From AP-16 sp036395835 (lineage in GTDB: Bacteria; Pseudomonadota; Alphaproteobacteria; Rhizobiales; Xanthobacteraceae), in NCBI GenBank assembly GCA_036395835.1, contig DASWCW010000036.1, positions 1 through 64,000 of the forward strand: a stretch of DNA of 64,000 bases, written 5' to 3'. Within the stretch, counting starts at the first letter, position 1. Each line of letters starts with the position of its first letter. The position numbers and the translations under genes were made by a program. Shown piece by piece: positions 1 through 9,768 of this stretch. The notes below the pieces were generated by a model, which was not told the DNA's origin, searched no databases, and saw nothing but the letters and a program-made list of their open reading frames with translations.

Positions 1-36
1 ACAGCGTTTGTGCTGGCCGGTGGCACCTAAACTTCC

Positions 37-128
37 GTAGCCCGGATGGAGCGACCGCAGAGCGGTCGCGAAATCCGGGAGGCTGTTCCCGGATTGCGCG
101 GCACTGCGCGCCGCTCCATTCGGGCTAC
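37..128. repeat. Palindromic intergenic repeat, GTAGCCCGGATGG type
   Basis: A 17-base arm at 37-53 (GTAGCCCGGATGGAGCG) is matched by its near-perfect inverted copy at 112-128, and the sequence between contains further GC-rich self-complementary stretches. It lies upstream of the first gene and looks like one of the multicopy palindromic repeats of this group of genomes. No gene is seen in bases 1-211. Confidence 0.6.
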
Positions 129-211
129 AGGAGCATCCGCCAGTTCCTCAGAAATCGGGTGGTCCGACATGCTCGGATCCGCAATATGGCTCCAAGACAA
201 GGAGCCAGGTC

Positions 212-679
212 ATGAACTTCCGAATTACCGGCTTGCCGGCCGAGCACTTCGCCCATTTGTTTGCACTGTCCGATGCGGAGCTCGCCGCGCAGCACGCCGT
301 GCGCCGGCGAGCCGATGGGCGCAGCCCCGGCTACCCGTGCCGCGTGAGCCTCACGGATTCCCGGCCGGGCGACGAGCTCATGCTCGTGAACTACGAGCAC
401 CACCCCGTCGCGTCGCCCTACCGCATGCGTTTTGCCATTTACGTGCGCAAGGGCGAGGAGACCTACGACCGCGTCGGCGAGGTGCCGGAGCAGCTGCGCA
501 TCCGCACGCTTGCGGTGCGCGCGTTCGATGCCGACGCCATGATGGTCGGATGGGAGCTCGTCGATGGCCGGGATCTCGAAGCCGCGATCGAGCGGCGGTT
601 GGCCGATGCTCGCGCCGCCTACCTGCACGTCCATTTCGCGGCAGCCGGGTGCTACGCCGCAAAAGTCGAGCGCGCCTGA
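212..679 (+). CDS. DUF1203 family protein
   Basis: A 155-residue cytoplasmic protein without a signal peptide or membrane segment. The opening pattern (MNFRITGLPAEHFAHLFAL), the central basic linker, the GDELMLVNYEHH stretch near residues 53-64 and the HVHFAAAGCYA ending fit the DUF1203 family, whose function is unknown. The start is the ATG at 212, preceded by a purine-rich AAGGAGCC about ten bases upstream. The gene stands alone and converges on the glutathione S-transferase gene. The family assignment is from memory of the motif pattern; no activity can be inferred. Confidence 0.75.
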   Translation: MNFRITGLPAEHFAHLFALSDAELAAQHAVRRRADGRSPGYPCRVSLTDSRPGDELMLVNYEHHPVASPYRMRFAIYVRKGEETYDRVGEVPEQLRIRTLAVRAFDADAMMVGWELVDGRDLEAAIERRLADARAAYLHVHFAAAGCYAAKVERA

Positions 680-722
680 GCGGACGAACCATCGCAGCCG
701 ATCGCGCGCTAGGCCCCGCCGA

Positions 723-1337
723 TCAGACCTTGATCTTCTCCTGCTCGACCACCCGCTGGACGGCGGGACGCTGCAGCATCCGGTTCTTGAGGGCCGTGTA
801 GTTCTTGAGCTCGCCGACCGGCAGCTCGCGGCGGATGCCCCAGGTGTAGAAGACGAAGCCGTAGGGATCGAGCACGGAATATTTTTCCGAGAACCATTCC
901 CGACCCGCCAGCATATCGTCGACCTGCCGCAGATAGCCGTGGAACGCCTTGAGACCGGTCTCCTTCAGCGTGGGAAACGCGGACGGATCGGCCGCATAGC
1001 GCTCGGGCCGGCCGATATGGGCGTGCGCCGGGTGCACGCTCGCGGCAAAGAAGCCGATCAGCGACAGCGCCTTGGCCTCCGCGACCGGATCGTTTGGCCA
1101 CAGCCCGAATCGCTTGCCGAGATACGGCAGAATCGCGGTGTTCTCCGCCAGAGGCTCGCCGTCGTCGAGACGCAGCGCGGGCACGCGGCCTTGCGGGTTG
1201 ATCTTCAGATAGGCCTCGGTGCGCTGCTCGCCCTTGGCAAGATCGACGGGCCGGGGCTCGTAAGCCTCGCCGCCTTCTTCCAGCACGATATGCGCGGCCA
1301 TCGAGCATGCACCGGGCGTGAAATACAGGGTCAACAT
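723..1337 (-). CDS. Glutathione S-transferase family protein
   Basis: A 204-residue soluble protein. The N-terminal thioredoxin-like half begins MLTLYFTPGACSMAAH, where the serine of GACS sits at the usual glutathione-activating position, and carries NPQGRVPAL with the expected cis-proline. A helical C-terminal half follows. An in-frame ATG lies 33 bases further upstream at 1370, but the ATG at 1337 is preferred because GAGGGAGGG lies just upstream and the protein then begins where the family normally does. It lies 19 bases downstream of lhr on the same strand, so the two may share a transcript. The substrate is unknown; a conjugating or stress role is inferred from the family. Confidence 0.88.
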   Translation of the reverse strand: MLTLYFTPGACSMAAHIVLEEGGEAYEPRPVDLAKGEQRTEAYLKINPQGRVPALRLDDGEPLAENTAILPYLGKRFGLWPNDPVAEAKALSLIGFFAASVHPAHAHIGRPERYAADPSAFPTLKETGLKAFHGYLRQVDDMLAGREWFSEKYSVLDPYGFVFYTWGIRRELPVGELKNYTALKNRMLQRPAVQRVVEQEKIKV

Positions 1338-1356
1338 GCGAAAGCCCTCCCTCGTT

Positions 1357-4300
1357 TCAGGCAGCGTCAACGGTCGCGTCTTGCTTGGTCTCGGCGCGGA
1401 TCGAGGAACGATCCGCGGATCGCAGCAGCGCCTTGTGCGCCTCCCATTCGCTCACGGCGTCGAGCGTCTGCAGAAACTCCACTTCGCCGCCCGCAAACAG
1501 CGCGATCGGCACGCCGTCGCGGTATAGCACGCGATTGCCGGTGAGCGCGGCGAGCTTCGGCCCGGGTGTGAGGACGCCCGCGAGGTTGAGCGGGTCGGCG
1601 CCGGAGAGCGAGACCCACGCGCCGGAGTCTTTGCTGCGCCGGACCTCGCGCAGCATGCCGACCGCTTCCGGCAGCGCGAACTGCTCCCCGGAGAACCCGG
1701 ACACGAAACGTCCGCCGCGAATTTCCCCGCGCGCCTCCAGTTTGCGGAAAACGCGCAGCAAGTCACGCCACGGCGGCAACCAATCGGCTTCGCGCTCGAG
1801 CAAACGCCAGAAGACGACGCCGTAGCGCCGCAGCAGCGTGCGCGCCGCGTGCTCGACCGCCTCGGGATTGGTCTGCTCGCCTGGGCGATCCGCGCCGAAG
1901 CGGCGAGCAAGCGTCCACCGGCCCGCATCCTCGATGCCGAACAACACGGTGCGCCGACGCCGGCGCGCGCCGGCAGCGGGCTTGCGTTGCTCCGACGGCA
2001 CGAGCAGCGCGCGCAAGCCGGCAAAACTGTCGGAATTCACCAATCCGAGCGCAACCAGCTCGGCGAGCGCCTCCTCGACTTGCGAGCGCAGCAAACCGGT
2101 GCCCTCCGCCAGCTCGTCGAAGAACGACGCGCCATGCTGCCGGATGTGCTCGGCAATCGCTTCCGCCCGGGGACTCGGTTGGATGGCATCCTGGGTCCGG
2201 CAGAGCGACGCCCAGAGCGGCGCATTGCGGCGGGCAAGCAGCATGATCGGCGTGGTGCGCACCGGCGCGGGCCTGCGGTCGGTGCCGTTTGCCCGGCCGT
2301 TGCGATGTCCCGGTCGCGCCCAGGCGATGCGTCCCGCCAAGCAGCGATCGTCGAGCCAGGCGGGTTCATATCCGCGCAGGCGGGCCGGCAGGATCTCGGT
2401 CTCCCAGGCGCCGGCCGGCGCCGCAAATCCTTCGAGCTGCTCGACAACCCCATCGAGCGCATCCGGACCTTCCCTGCGCGCCTCGGTTTCCACCCACTGC
2501 CAAGCGAACAAGAAACGCAGGAAATCGCGCGGAGCGACCGGCTCGATCTCGGCGCGCAGGCGCTTGACGGTATAATTGTGAATCCGGGCGAGCAGCCCGC
2601 GCTCGCACCATTCATCGGCGGCGGCTTGCGGGGTGAAGCGTCCGCGCAACGCGAAGCCTTCGGTCTGGAGCGACGCGAGCGCAACCGCGATGTCTTTCGG
2701 CTCCATCCCGAGCGGAGCGGCCAGCGCGGATTCCGTGACCGGCCCCTGCCCTTCCAATCGACCGCGCAGGATCTCGGCGAGCGCATCCTCGGGTGACCAT
2801 TCGCGCTCGGCATGGGCGGCGGGGGCGGCAATCGCGGGCTCGAGCGTTGCTTGCGGCCACAGCGCCCGGAACTGCGGCAGGCGCTCGGCCGCGACCCACA
2901 GCGTCCCTCCCGGCAGGTGCAGCCGCGTCGCGCGTCTCTGGCGCACGAGCTCCGAGAGCCAATCGCTCCAATGCTCCGCCGCCTGCACTTCCTGCGCGGT
3001 GAGGAAGCCGAGCCACAGCAGCGCATCGTGCAATTCCTCGGGATTGACCGGGTCGGGCCATGTCTCGGTGCGAACCCGCGCGATCGCGTCCGCATCGAGC
3101 CGCCCGAGGTCGGACGCGGCCTCGGGCGCGAGCCAGCGCCGGCTCAGCACGGCCTGGGTCCGGCGCTCTTCGAGCGGCGCGTCGTCGAGATAGGCGTAGG
3201 GCCGGGCAGAGAGCACTTCGTGGGCGAGCGGCGAAGGCTCGGTCAGGTCGCGGGCAATCACGCGGATCGCGCCGGACTCCAGGCCCGCAAGCAGTCGTTC
3301 CAGGCCGCCGATGTCCATGGCCTCATGCAGGCAATCGGCAATCGTCTGCCGCACCAACGGATGGTCCGGCACCTCGCGCTCGCCGACCAGATTCTCGGCG
3401 CAGGCGAGCTGATCGGGAAACACCGTTCCGATCAGGTCTTCGGCGGCCATGCGCGCGAGCTGCGGCGGGACCTTGCGGCCGCCGCGGAATCGCGGCAGCG
3501 CCAACGATACGCCGGCGACCCAGCGCCAGCGCGTGATGAACATCGGCGCATCGAGAATCGCCTGGACGAGCAGCGGCCTGACGCTCGCCGAGTTGAGGTA
3601 GCGCGCCACGTCGGCGAGCTCGAAGCTGTGCGCGGTCGTGAGCGAGAGCACGATATTGTCCTCGGTCGCCGCGGCCTGGAGCTCGAAATTGAATTTTCGG
3701 CAAAACCGCTTGCGCAACGCCAGCCCCCAGGCGCGATTGATGCGGCTGCCGTTGGGCGAGTGGAGCACGAGCTGCATGCCGCCGGCCTCGTCGAAGAAGC
3801 GCTCGAGCACCAGCGTGTCCTGCGTCGGGAGCGAGCCCAGCGCGGCAAAGCCCGACGCCAGATATTCGACCAATTGCCTCGCGGCGGGCTCGGCGATTCC
3901 GACCTCCTCGACGAGCCAACGCAGCGCGCCCTCCCCGGTCGGATCCGTCGCGAAATGCGCGGCGATCTCGGCGCGCAGGCGCGACACCGCGGCCGACAGT
4001 TCATCGCTGCGGCCCGGCGCCTCGCCCAGCCAGAACGGAATGGTAGGCGCCATGCCGTGGGCATCCTCGACCCGCACGATGCCGCGCTCGACGCGCAGGA
4101 TGCGGTAGGACTTGTTGCCGAGCTGAAAGATGTCGCCGGCCAGGCTTTCGACCGCGAAATCCTCGTTGACCGTGCCGATGATCTGGTCTTCGGGCTCGAG
4201 CAGCACGGAATAATCGGCATTGTCGGGGATCGTGCCGCCCGAGGTCAGCGCGGTCAGCCGCGCGCCGCGCCGGCCGCGCAGCACGCGATTGACGGCATCG

Positions 4301-5748
4301 TAGTGGATCAGCGCGCCGCGCCGGCCACGGCGGGTGGAGAACCCCTCGGCGAGCATGCCCACCACGGCGGAAAAATCCGCGCGCGCAAGCGCCCCGAAGG
4401 GCGAGGCGCGCCGCAGCCGCGCAAACAGCGCGTCCTCGTCCCATTCCTGCGCGGCGACTTCGGCGACGATCTGCTGGGCGAGCACGTCGAGCGGCGTTTC
4501 GGGAATGATCAGCCGATCGAGCTCGCCGCGGCGAACGCTGTCGATGAGCGCCGCGCATTCGACGAGATCGTCGCGCGAGAGCGGGAACAGCCGCCCCTTG
4601 GGCAGGCCATCGACCGCGTGGCCGGAGCGCCCGACCCGTTGCAACAAGCTCGCGATCGAGCGCGGCGAGCCGATCTGACAGACGAGATCGATCTCGCCGA
4701 TGTCGATGCCGAGCTCGAGCGAGGCGGTTGCGACCAGCGCCTTGAGCTCGCCGCGCTTGAGCCGCTGCTCGGCATCGAGCCGCTGCTCCTTGGCGAGACT
4801 GCCGTGATGCGCCGTCACGAGATGCTCGCCCACGCGCTCGGACAGCTGCCGCGTCACCCGCTCGCTCATGCGACGGGTGTTGACGAAGATCAGCGTGGTG
4901 CGGTGCGCCTCGATCAGCTCGGCCAATCGCCGATAGACCTGCTCCCAGACTTCGGCCGACATCACGGCTTCGAGCGGGGAATCCGGAATTTCGACGGCAA
5001 GATCGCGCGCCCGGCGGTGCCCGATGTCGATGATCGTGCATTCGGGGTTGGCGCCGGGGTCGATCGCCTGATGCGCTGTGCCGTTCGAGCCGGCCCCGAT
5101 CAGAAAGCGCGCCACTGCTTCGACCGGCTTTTGAGTGGCGGAGAGGCCAATGCGCAGTAACCGGTCGCCGCACAGCGCGGCGAGCCGTTCGAGCGAAAGC
5201 GCCAGATGGCTGCCGCGCTTGTTCGGCGCGATCGCGTGGATCTCGTCGACAATGATTGTGCGGGTGGTCGCCAGCATCGCGCGACCGGATTGCGAGCCGA
5301 GCAGGATGTAGAGCGACTCCGGCGTGGTCACGACGATGTGGGGCGGCCGGCGTCGCATGCGCTCGCGCTCGCCCGGAGTGGTGTCGCCGGTGCGCACCCA
5401 GGTGCGGATCTCGACGTCCGGCAGGCCCTGCGCGCGCAAAGCCTCGCGGATGCCGGCGAGCGGCGCTTCGAGGTTGCGCTGAATATCGTTCGACAGCGCT
5501 TTGAGCGGCGAGACGTAGACGACCTGCGTCGCGTCGGCGAGCCGTTCCTCCAGCCCTTGGCGGACCAGCCCGTCGATCGCGGCGAGAAACGCCGCGAGTG
5601 TCTTGCCCGACCCGGTCGGCGCGGCGACGAGCACATGCCGGCCGGCGTGGATCGCCGGCCACGCCTGCGCCTGCGCGGGCGTGGGCGCGGCGAAACTCCG
5701 CGCGAACCACGTGGCGACGGCGGGGTGAAACAGGGAGCTAGGGTTCAT
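1357..5748 (-). CDS. lhr: Lhr-type large ATP-dependent DNA helicase
   Basis: A 1463-residue superfamily 2 helicase. Visible motifs are the Walker A APTGSGKT (about residues 43-50), DEIH at 168-171, SATQ at 203-206, and a second RecA lobe with GIDIGEIDLV and QRVGRSGH near residues 375-415. The length matches full-size bacterial Lhr, which has an Lhr core and a long C-terminal extension. Lhr proteins are 3'-5' translocases linked to DNA repair. The ATG at 5748 (MNPSSLFHP) is preferred over one 108 bases further upstream, because the upstream 36 residues resemble translated non-coding sequence. The start has only a weak ribosome binding site. Confidence 0.9.
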   Translation of the reverse strand: MNPSSLFHPAVATWFARSFAAPTPAQAQAWPAIHAGRHVLVAAPTGSGKTLAAFLAAIDGLVRQGLEERLADATQVVYVSPLKALSNDIQRNLEAPLAGIREALRAQGLPDVEIRTWVRTGDTTPGERERMRRRPPHIVVTTPESLYILLGSQSGRAMLATTRTIIVDEIHAIAPNKRGSHLALSLERLAALCGDRLLRIGLSATQKPVEAVARFLIGAGSNGTAHQAIDPGANPECTIIDIGHRRARDLAVEIPDSPLEAVMSAEVWEQVYRRLAELIEAHRTTLIFVNTRRMSERVTRQLSERVGEHLVTAHHGSLAKEQRLDAEQRLKRGELKALVATASLELGIDIGEIDLVCQIGSPRSIASLLQRVGRSGHAVDGLPKGRLFPLSRDDLVECAALIDSVRRGELDRLIIPETPLDVLAQQIVAEVAAQEWDEDALFARLRRASPFGALARADFSAVVGMLAEGFSTRRGRRGALIHYDAVNRVLRGRRGARLTALTSGGTIPDNADYSVLLEPEDQIIGTVNEDFAVESLAGDIFQLGNKSYRILRVERGIVRVEDAHGMAPTIPFWLGEAPGRSDELSAAVSRLRAEIAAHFATDPTGEGALRWLVEEVGIAEPAARQLVEYLASGFAALGSLPTQDTLVLERFFDEAGGMQLVLHSPNGSRINRAWGLALRKRFCRKFNFELQAAATEDNIVLSLTTAHSFELADVARYLNSASVRPLLVQAILDAPMFITRWRWVAGVSLALPRFRGGRKVPPQLARMAAEDLIGTVFPDQLACAENLVGEREVPDHPLVRQTIADCLHEAMDIGGLERLLAGLESGAIRVIARDLTEPSPLAHEVLSARPYAYLDDAPLEERRTQAVLSRRWLAPEAASDLGRLDADAIARVRTETWPDPVNPEELHDALLWLGFLTAQEVQAAEHWSDWLSELVRQRRATRLHLPGGTLWVAAERLPQFRALWPQATLEPAIAAPAAHAEREWSPEDALAEILRGRLEGQGPVTESALAAPLGMEPKDIAVALASLQTEGFALRGRFTPQAAADEWCERGLLARIHNYTVKRLRAEIEPVAPRDFLRFLFAWQWVETEARREGPDALDGVVEQLEGFAAPAGAWETEILPARLRGYEPAWLDDRCLAGRIAWARPGHRNGRANGTDRRPAPVRTTPIMLLARRNAPLWASLCRTQDAIQPSPRAEAIAEHIRQHGASFFDELAEGTGLLRSQVEEALAELVALGLVNSDSFAGLRALLVPSEQRKPAAGARRRRRTVLFGIEDAGRWTLARRFGADRPGEQTNPEAVEHAARTLLRRYGVVFWRLLEREADWLPPWRDLLRVFRKLEARGEIRGGRFVSGFSGEQFALPEAVGMLREVRRSKDSGAWVSLSGADPLNLAGVLTPGPKLAALTGNRVLYRDGVPIALFAGGEVEFLQTLDAVSEWEAHKALLRSADRSSIRAETKQDATVDAA

Positions 5749-5889
5749 GGGACGCCGATGTTTCCGGAAGACCGCGGATCGATGATAAATCGCCGGTCGC
5801 GGATGGGGCCAGCCTCGATATGGACGCTGGCTTTTGTGGAGTAATTCCGGTGCCAAGGACAGATGGGCCGGTTCCCAGTGGAATCAACC

Positions 5890-7021
5890 CTACTCCACGT
5901 CCTCGACTTGTTCCGGCGCGCCGCCGAAGGCCTTTTGCGCCAGCGCCGCCTCCATGAACGGGTCGAGATTGCCCTCGAGCACGCCCGCGGGATCGGACGA
6001 CGTCACGCCGGTGCGCAGGTCCTTGACCATCTGATAGGGCTGCAGCACGTAGGAGCGGATCTGGTGGCCCCAGCCGATGTCGGTCTTGGCCGCCTGCTCG
6101 GCCGCCGCCTTCGCTTCGCGCTTCTTGAGCTCGAGATCATAAAGGCGCGCGCGCAGCATCTGCCACGCCTGCGCCCGGTTGCGGTGCTGGGAGCGGTCGT
6201 TCTGGCACACCACCACGATATTGCTGGGAATGTGGGTGAGCCGGATCGCGGATTCGGTCTTGTTGACGTGCTGGCCGCCGGCGCCGCCGGCCCGCATGGT
6301 GTCGATCCGCACGTCCGATTCCTTGATGTCGACGACGATGCGGTCGTCGACCACCGGATAGACGTTCACGCTCGCGAATGAAGTATGCCGCCGCGCATTG
6401 GCGTCGAAGGGCGAGATGCGCACCAGCCGGTGCACGCCGCCCTCGGTCTTGAGCCAGCCATAGGCGTTGCGGCCCTTGATGCGCACGGTGGCGGATTTGA
6501 GCCCCGCCTCCTCGCCCGGCGTCTCCTCGATATATTCGACCTTGAAGCGATGCTGCTCGGCCCAGCGCGTATACATGCGCAGCAGCATCTGCGCCCAATC
6601 CTGGCTCTCGGTTCCGCCGGCCCCGGCGTGAATCTCGAGGAAGCTGTCGTTGGCATCCGCCTCGCCCGACAACAGCGCCTCGGCCTGCCGGCGCTCGGCT
6701 TCCGCCTTGAGCGCATCGAGTACGGCTTCGGCTTCCTTGACCACCTTGGCGTCGCGCTCGGCCTCGCCGAGCTCGATCATGGTGAGCTGGTCCTCGAGCT
6801 CCTGCTCGATGCGCGAGATCGCGCCGAGGTTCTCCTCGAGCGCGGTGCGCTCCTGCATCACCCTTTGGGCGCGCTCCTGGTCCTTCCACAGGTCGGGGTC
6901 CTCGGCCTGCCGGTTGAGCTCGGCGAGCCGCGCTTTCGATCGATCGAAGTCAAAGATGCCTCCTCAGCAGCCCGACGGACTGCTTGATGGCATCGACGGT
7001 GGATTGGACTTCCGCGCCCAT
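5890..7021 (-). CDS. prfB: Peptide chain release factor 2 (programmed +1 frameshift)
   Basis: RF2 recognises UGA and UAA stops and triggers peptide release on the ribosome. The gene is read in two frames: 23 codons from the ATG at 7021 end at CTT (6953-6955), followed by an in-frame TGA (6950-6952). Skipping the T at 6952 continues with GAC and gives a 376-residue protein. In the joined numbering the SPF stop-recognition tripeptide is at about 203-205 and GGQ at 248-250, close to their places in Escherichia coli RF2. An annotation starting at the GTG at 6861 would lose 53 residues. The gene lies downstream of mrcA on the same strand. Confidence 0.95.
6949..6964 (-). promoter_or_regulatory. 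RF2 programmed frameshift site
   Basis: On the coding strand the sequence reads AGGAGG CAT CTT TGA C. This is an internal Shine-Dalgarno-like AGGAGG placed three bases before the CTT slippery codon, then a UGA stop followed by C. It is the arrangement known from E. coli prfB, where low RF2 lets the ribosome pause at UGA and slip forward one base, so RF2 controls its own synthesis. Confidence 0.95.
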
Positions 7022-7111
7022 GGCTGAACTTCTTCGAATTGTGCCGAACGGCTCCGGCACGCTACGCGGCCGCATGTAGCGACCGGGACCGCTCAAGGCA
7101 ATGTCGACGGC

Positions 7112-9592
7112 TCAGTAAAGCCCGCCAGTTCCCGAGCGGATCGCTCGGTCGGATTCCGGCGACACGCCGCCCGGATAATCGGAGCGGATCGGCCGGCCCT
7201 CGGGATCGGTGAAGCCGATGATGGAATAGCCGTCCGGCGGCGAGGTGCCCGGCTTGAAGGCCTCGATGATGACCTTGCCGCCCGCGCCGGGCACGGGACG
7301 CAGCCCGGTCTTGGCATCGATGCGGATCAGCTTGATCCCGGCCGGCGGCGAGAAATCGACGCCGGGCTTGTCCGCAAGCGCGACCTTCAGGAAATCCTTG
7401 ACGATGGGGGCGGCAAGGTGGCCGCCGGTCGCGCCGCGCGCGAGGTGCCGCGGCTTGTCGTAGCCGATGTACACGCCGACGGTCAGGTCCGGCGTGTAGC
7501 CGATGAACCACGCGTCCTTCTCATCATTCGTGGTGCCGGTCTTGCCGGCAACCGGCTTCCCGACTTCCTGGACCACGGTCGCGGTCCCGCGCTCGACCAC
7601 GCCCTTGAGCATCCAGGTGACCTGAAAGGCGGTCATCGGGTCGAGCACCTGCTCGCGCCGGTCGACCAGCACGGGCTCGGGCTGTTTCTTCCATTGATCG
7701 GCGTCGCAGCCGCGGCATTCGCGCTCGTCGTGACGATAGATGGTGTGGCCGTAGCGATCCTGGATGCGGTCGATGAGGGTCGGCTTGATGCGCTTGCCGC
7801 CGTTGGCGAACATGGAATAGGCCGCCGTCATGCGCAGCACCGTGGTTTCGCCCGCGCCCAGCGCGAACGACAGATAGGGCGGCAGGTCGTCGTAGACCCC
7901 GAAGCGCTTGGCGTATTCCCCGATCAGCGGCATGCCGACGTCCTGGGCGAGCCGCACGGTCATGACGTTGCGGGAATGCTCGAGCCCGAAGCGGAGCGTC
8001 TGCGGGCCGTAGTACTTGCCTTCGTAGTTCTCCGGCCGCCAGGCGGCCATCCCCGGGCCCTGATCGATCTCGATGGGCGCGTCCAGCACCACGGTCGAGG
8101 GCGTATAGCCGTTGTCGAGCGCGGCGGCGTAGACGAACGGCTTGAATGCCGATCCGGGCTGGCGCAGCGCCTGGGTCGCGCGGTTGAACTGGCTCTGGTC
8201 GTAGGAGAAGCCGCCGGCGAGCGCGAGCACGCGCCCGGTCCACGGGTCCATCACGACCATCGCGCCGCTGACCTCGGGAATTTGCCGCAGCCGGAACTGG
8301 CCGGAATCCTTGCCGATCGGCTCGGCATAGACCACGTCGCCCGCCTGGAGGATCTGGCCGACCTTGGGCCCGCCCTTGGCGCGCTCGGAGGCCGGCTTTG
8401 CCCATTTGACGCCGTCGAGCGCAAAAATCCCGACCTGGCGCTCCCGCGAAATCGTGCCGGCAGGCTCCCGCAGCGGCTGCAAGCCGATGCGCGCCGCCTG
8501 GTCGGAGCTCTCCAGCACCACGGCGAGCCGCCATGGGGCAATATCGGCGAGCGACTTGACCTCCGCGAGCTTCGCGCCCCAATCGCCGCTGATGTCGATC
8601 TTGGCCAGCGGTCCGCGCCAGCCTTGGGCCTCGTCGAAGCGCACGAGACCGTCGGTCAGGGCCTTGCGGGCCATCACCTGGAATTTCGGGTCGAGCGTGG
8701 TGCGGATCGAGAGACCGCCTTCATAGAGCTTTTTCTCGCCGTATCGCTCGTAGATCTCCCGACGCACTTCCTCGGCGAAATATTCCGCCGCGAACATGTG
8801 GGCGCCGGTCGGGTGCGGCGTCACATTGAGCGGATCCTTCTTGGCCTTCTCGCCTTCCTGGAAGGTGACGTATTGGTCCTCGACCATGCGGTCGATGACG
8901 TAGTTGCGCCGCTCGATGGCGCGGTCGCGCTGGCGGAACGGATTGTAATTGTTCGGGCCTTTGGGCAGCCCGGCCAGATACGCCGCCTCCGCGATCGTCA
9001 ACTCATGTACCGACTTGTCGAAATAGAGCAGCGAGGCGGCGGCGATCCCATAGGCGCCGAGCCCGAGATAGATCTCGTTGAGGTAGAGCTCGATGATCTT
9101 GTCCTTGGAATAGGCGCGCTCGATCCGCAGCGCGAGCAGCACCTCCTTGATCTTGCGATTGAGGGAGACCTCGTTCGTCAGCAGGAAGTTCTTGGCAACC
9201 TGCTGGGTGATCGTCGAGGCGCCCTGGGGGCGGCGGTTGCTGCCGTAGTTCTGCACGTAGACCCAGCCGGCGCGAATGATGCCGCCGAAATCCAGTCCGC
9301 CGTGCTCGTAGAAATTCTTGTCCTCGGCGGCCACGAACGCGTTCGTCACCAGCTTGGGCACCGCCTGGATCGGCAGGTAGAGCCGGCGCTCGCGGGCGTA
9401 TTCGGCGAGCAACGCGCCGTCGCTCGCGTGGATCCGGGTCATGACCGGCGGCTCGTAATCCTGCAGCTGCGAGTAGTCCGGGAGGTCCTTGGAGAAATGC
9501 CAGAACAGGCCGGCGGCGGCCGCAATGCCGACGAGGAACACCACGGTTCCGGCGGCGAACAGAAAGCCGAAGAAGCGCACCAGGAGCCTCAT
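7112..9592 (-). CDS. mrcA: Penicillin-binding protein 1A (bifunctional peptidoglycan synthase)
   Basis: An 826-residue class A PBP, anchored in the inner membrane by a hydrophobic segment at about residues 5-31. The glycosyltransferase domain shows AAEDKNFYEHGG with the catalytic Glu at 90, and GASTITQQVAKN near 124-135. The transpeptidase domain has SAFK at 481-484 (nucleophile Ser481), SRN at 540-542 and KTGT at 684-687. It polymerises and cross-links peptidoglycan in the periplasm. It lies between a cell-wall amidase gene and prfB, all leftward; this amidase-mrcA-prfB order next to rne is, from memory, common in related genomes. Confidence 0.95.
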   Translation of the reverse strand: MRLLVRFFGFLFAAGTVVFLVGIAAAAGLFWHFSKDLPDYSQLQDYEPPVMTRIHASDGALLAEYARERRLYLPIQAVPKLVTNAFVAAEDKNFYEHGGLDFGGIIRAGWVYVQNYGSNRRPQGASTITQQVAKNFLLTNEVSLNRKIKEVLLALRIERAYSKDKIIELYLNEIYLGLGAYGIAAASLLYFDKSVHELTIAEAAYLAGLPKGPNNYNPFRQRDRAIERRNYVIDRMVEDQYVTFQEGEKAKKDPLNVTPHPTGAHMFAAEYFAEEVRREIYERYGEKKLYEGGLSIRTTLDPKFQVMARKALTDGLVRFDEAQGWRGPLAKIDISGDWGAKLAEVKSLADIAPWRLAVVLESSDQAARIGLQPLREPAGTISRERQVGIFALDGVKWAKPASERAKGGPKVGQILQAGDVVYAEPIGKDSGQFRLRQIPEVSGAMVVMDPWTGRVLALAGGFSYDQSQFNRATQALRQPGSAFKPFVYAAALDNGYTPSTVVLDAPIEIDQGPGMAAWRPENYEGKYYGPQTLRFGLEHSRNVMTVRLAQDVGMPLIGEYAKRFGVYDDLPPYLSFALGAGETTVLRMTAAYSMFANGGKRIKPTLIDRIQDRYGHTIYRHDERECRGCDADQWKKQPEPVLVDRREQVLDPMTAFQVTWMLKGVVERGTATVVQEVGKPVAGKTGTTNDEKDAWFIGYTPDLTVGVYIGYDKPRHLARGATGGHLAAPIVKDFLKVALADKPGVDFSPPAGIKLIRIDAKTGLRPVPGAGGKVIIEAFKPGTSPPDGYSIIGFTDPEGRPIRSDYPGGVSPESDRAIRSGTGGLY

Positions 9593-9768
9593 CGCCGCCG
9601 TCCCACCGCAACGCGATTCAGGTCCATCGCAGCCGATCTTCCAAGACTCGCCGATGAATATACGCCATCCGCCGCAGCGCGGGGCGTTTCATCGCGAACG
9701 GCGCGGCGCCGCATCGAGCCCGGTTTCGTCGCGCCGTTTTGTGGTCAAACTGAGGCTGGCCCGGCACC

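Noticed and set aside
2812..5160. A plus-strand open frame of 780 codons opposite lhr.
   Set aside because: The lhr frame has all helicase motifs; the antisense has none.
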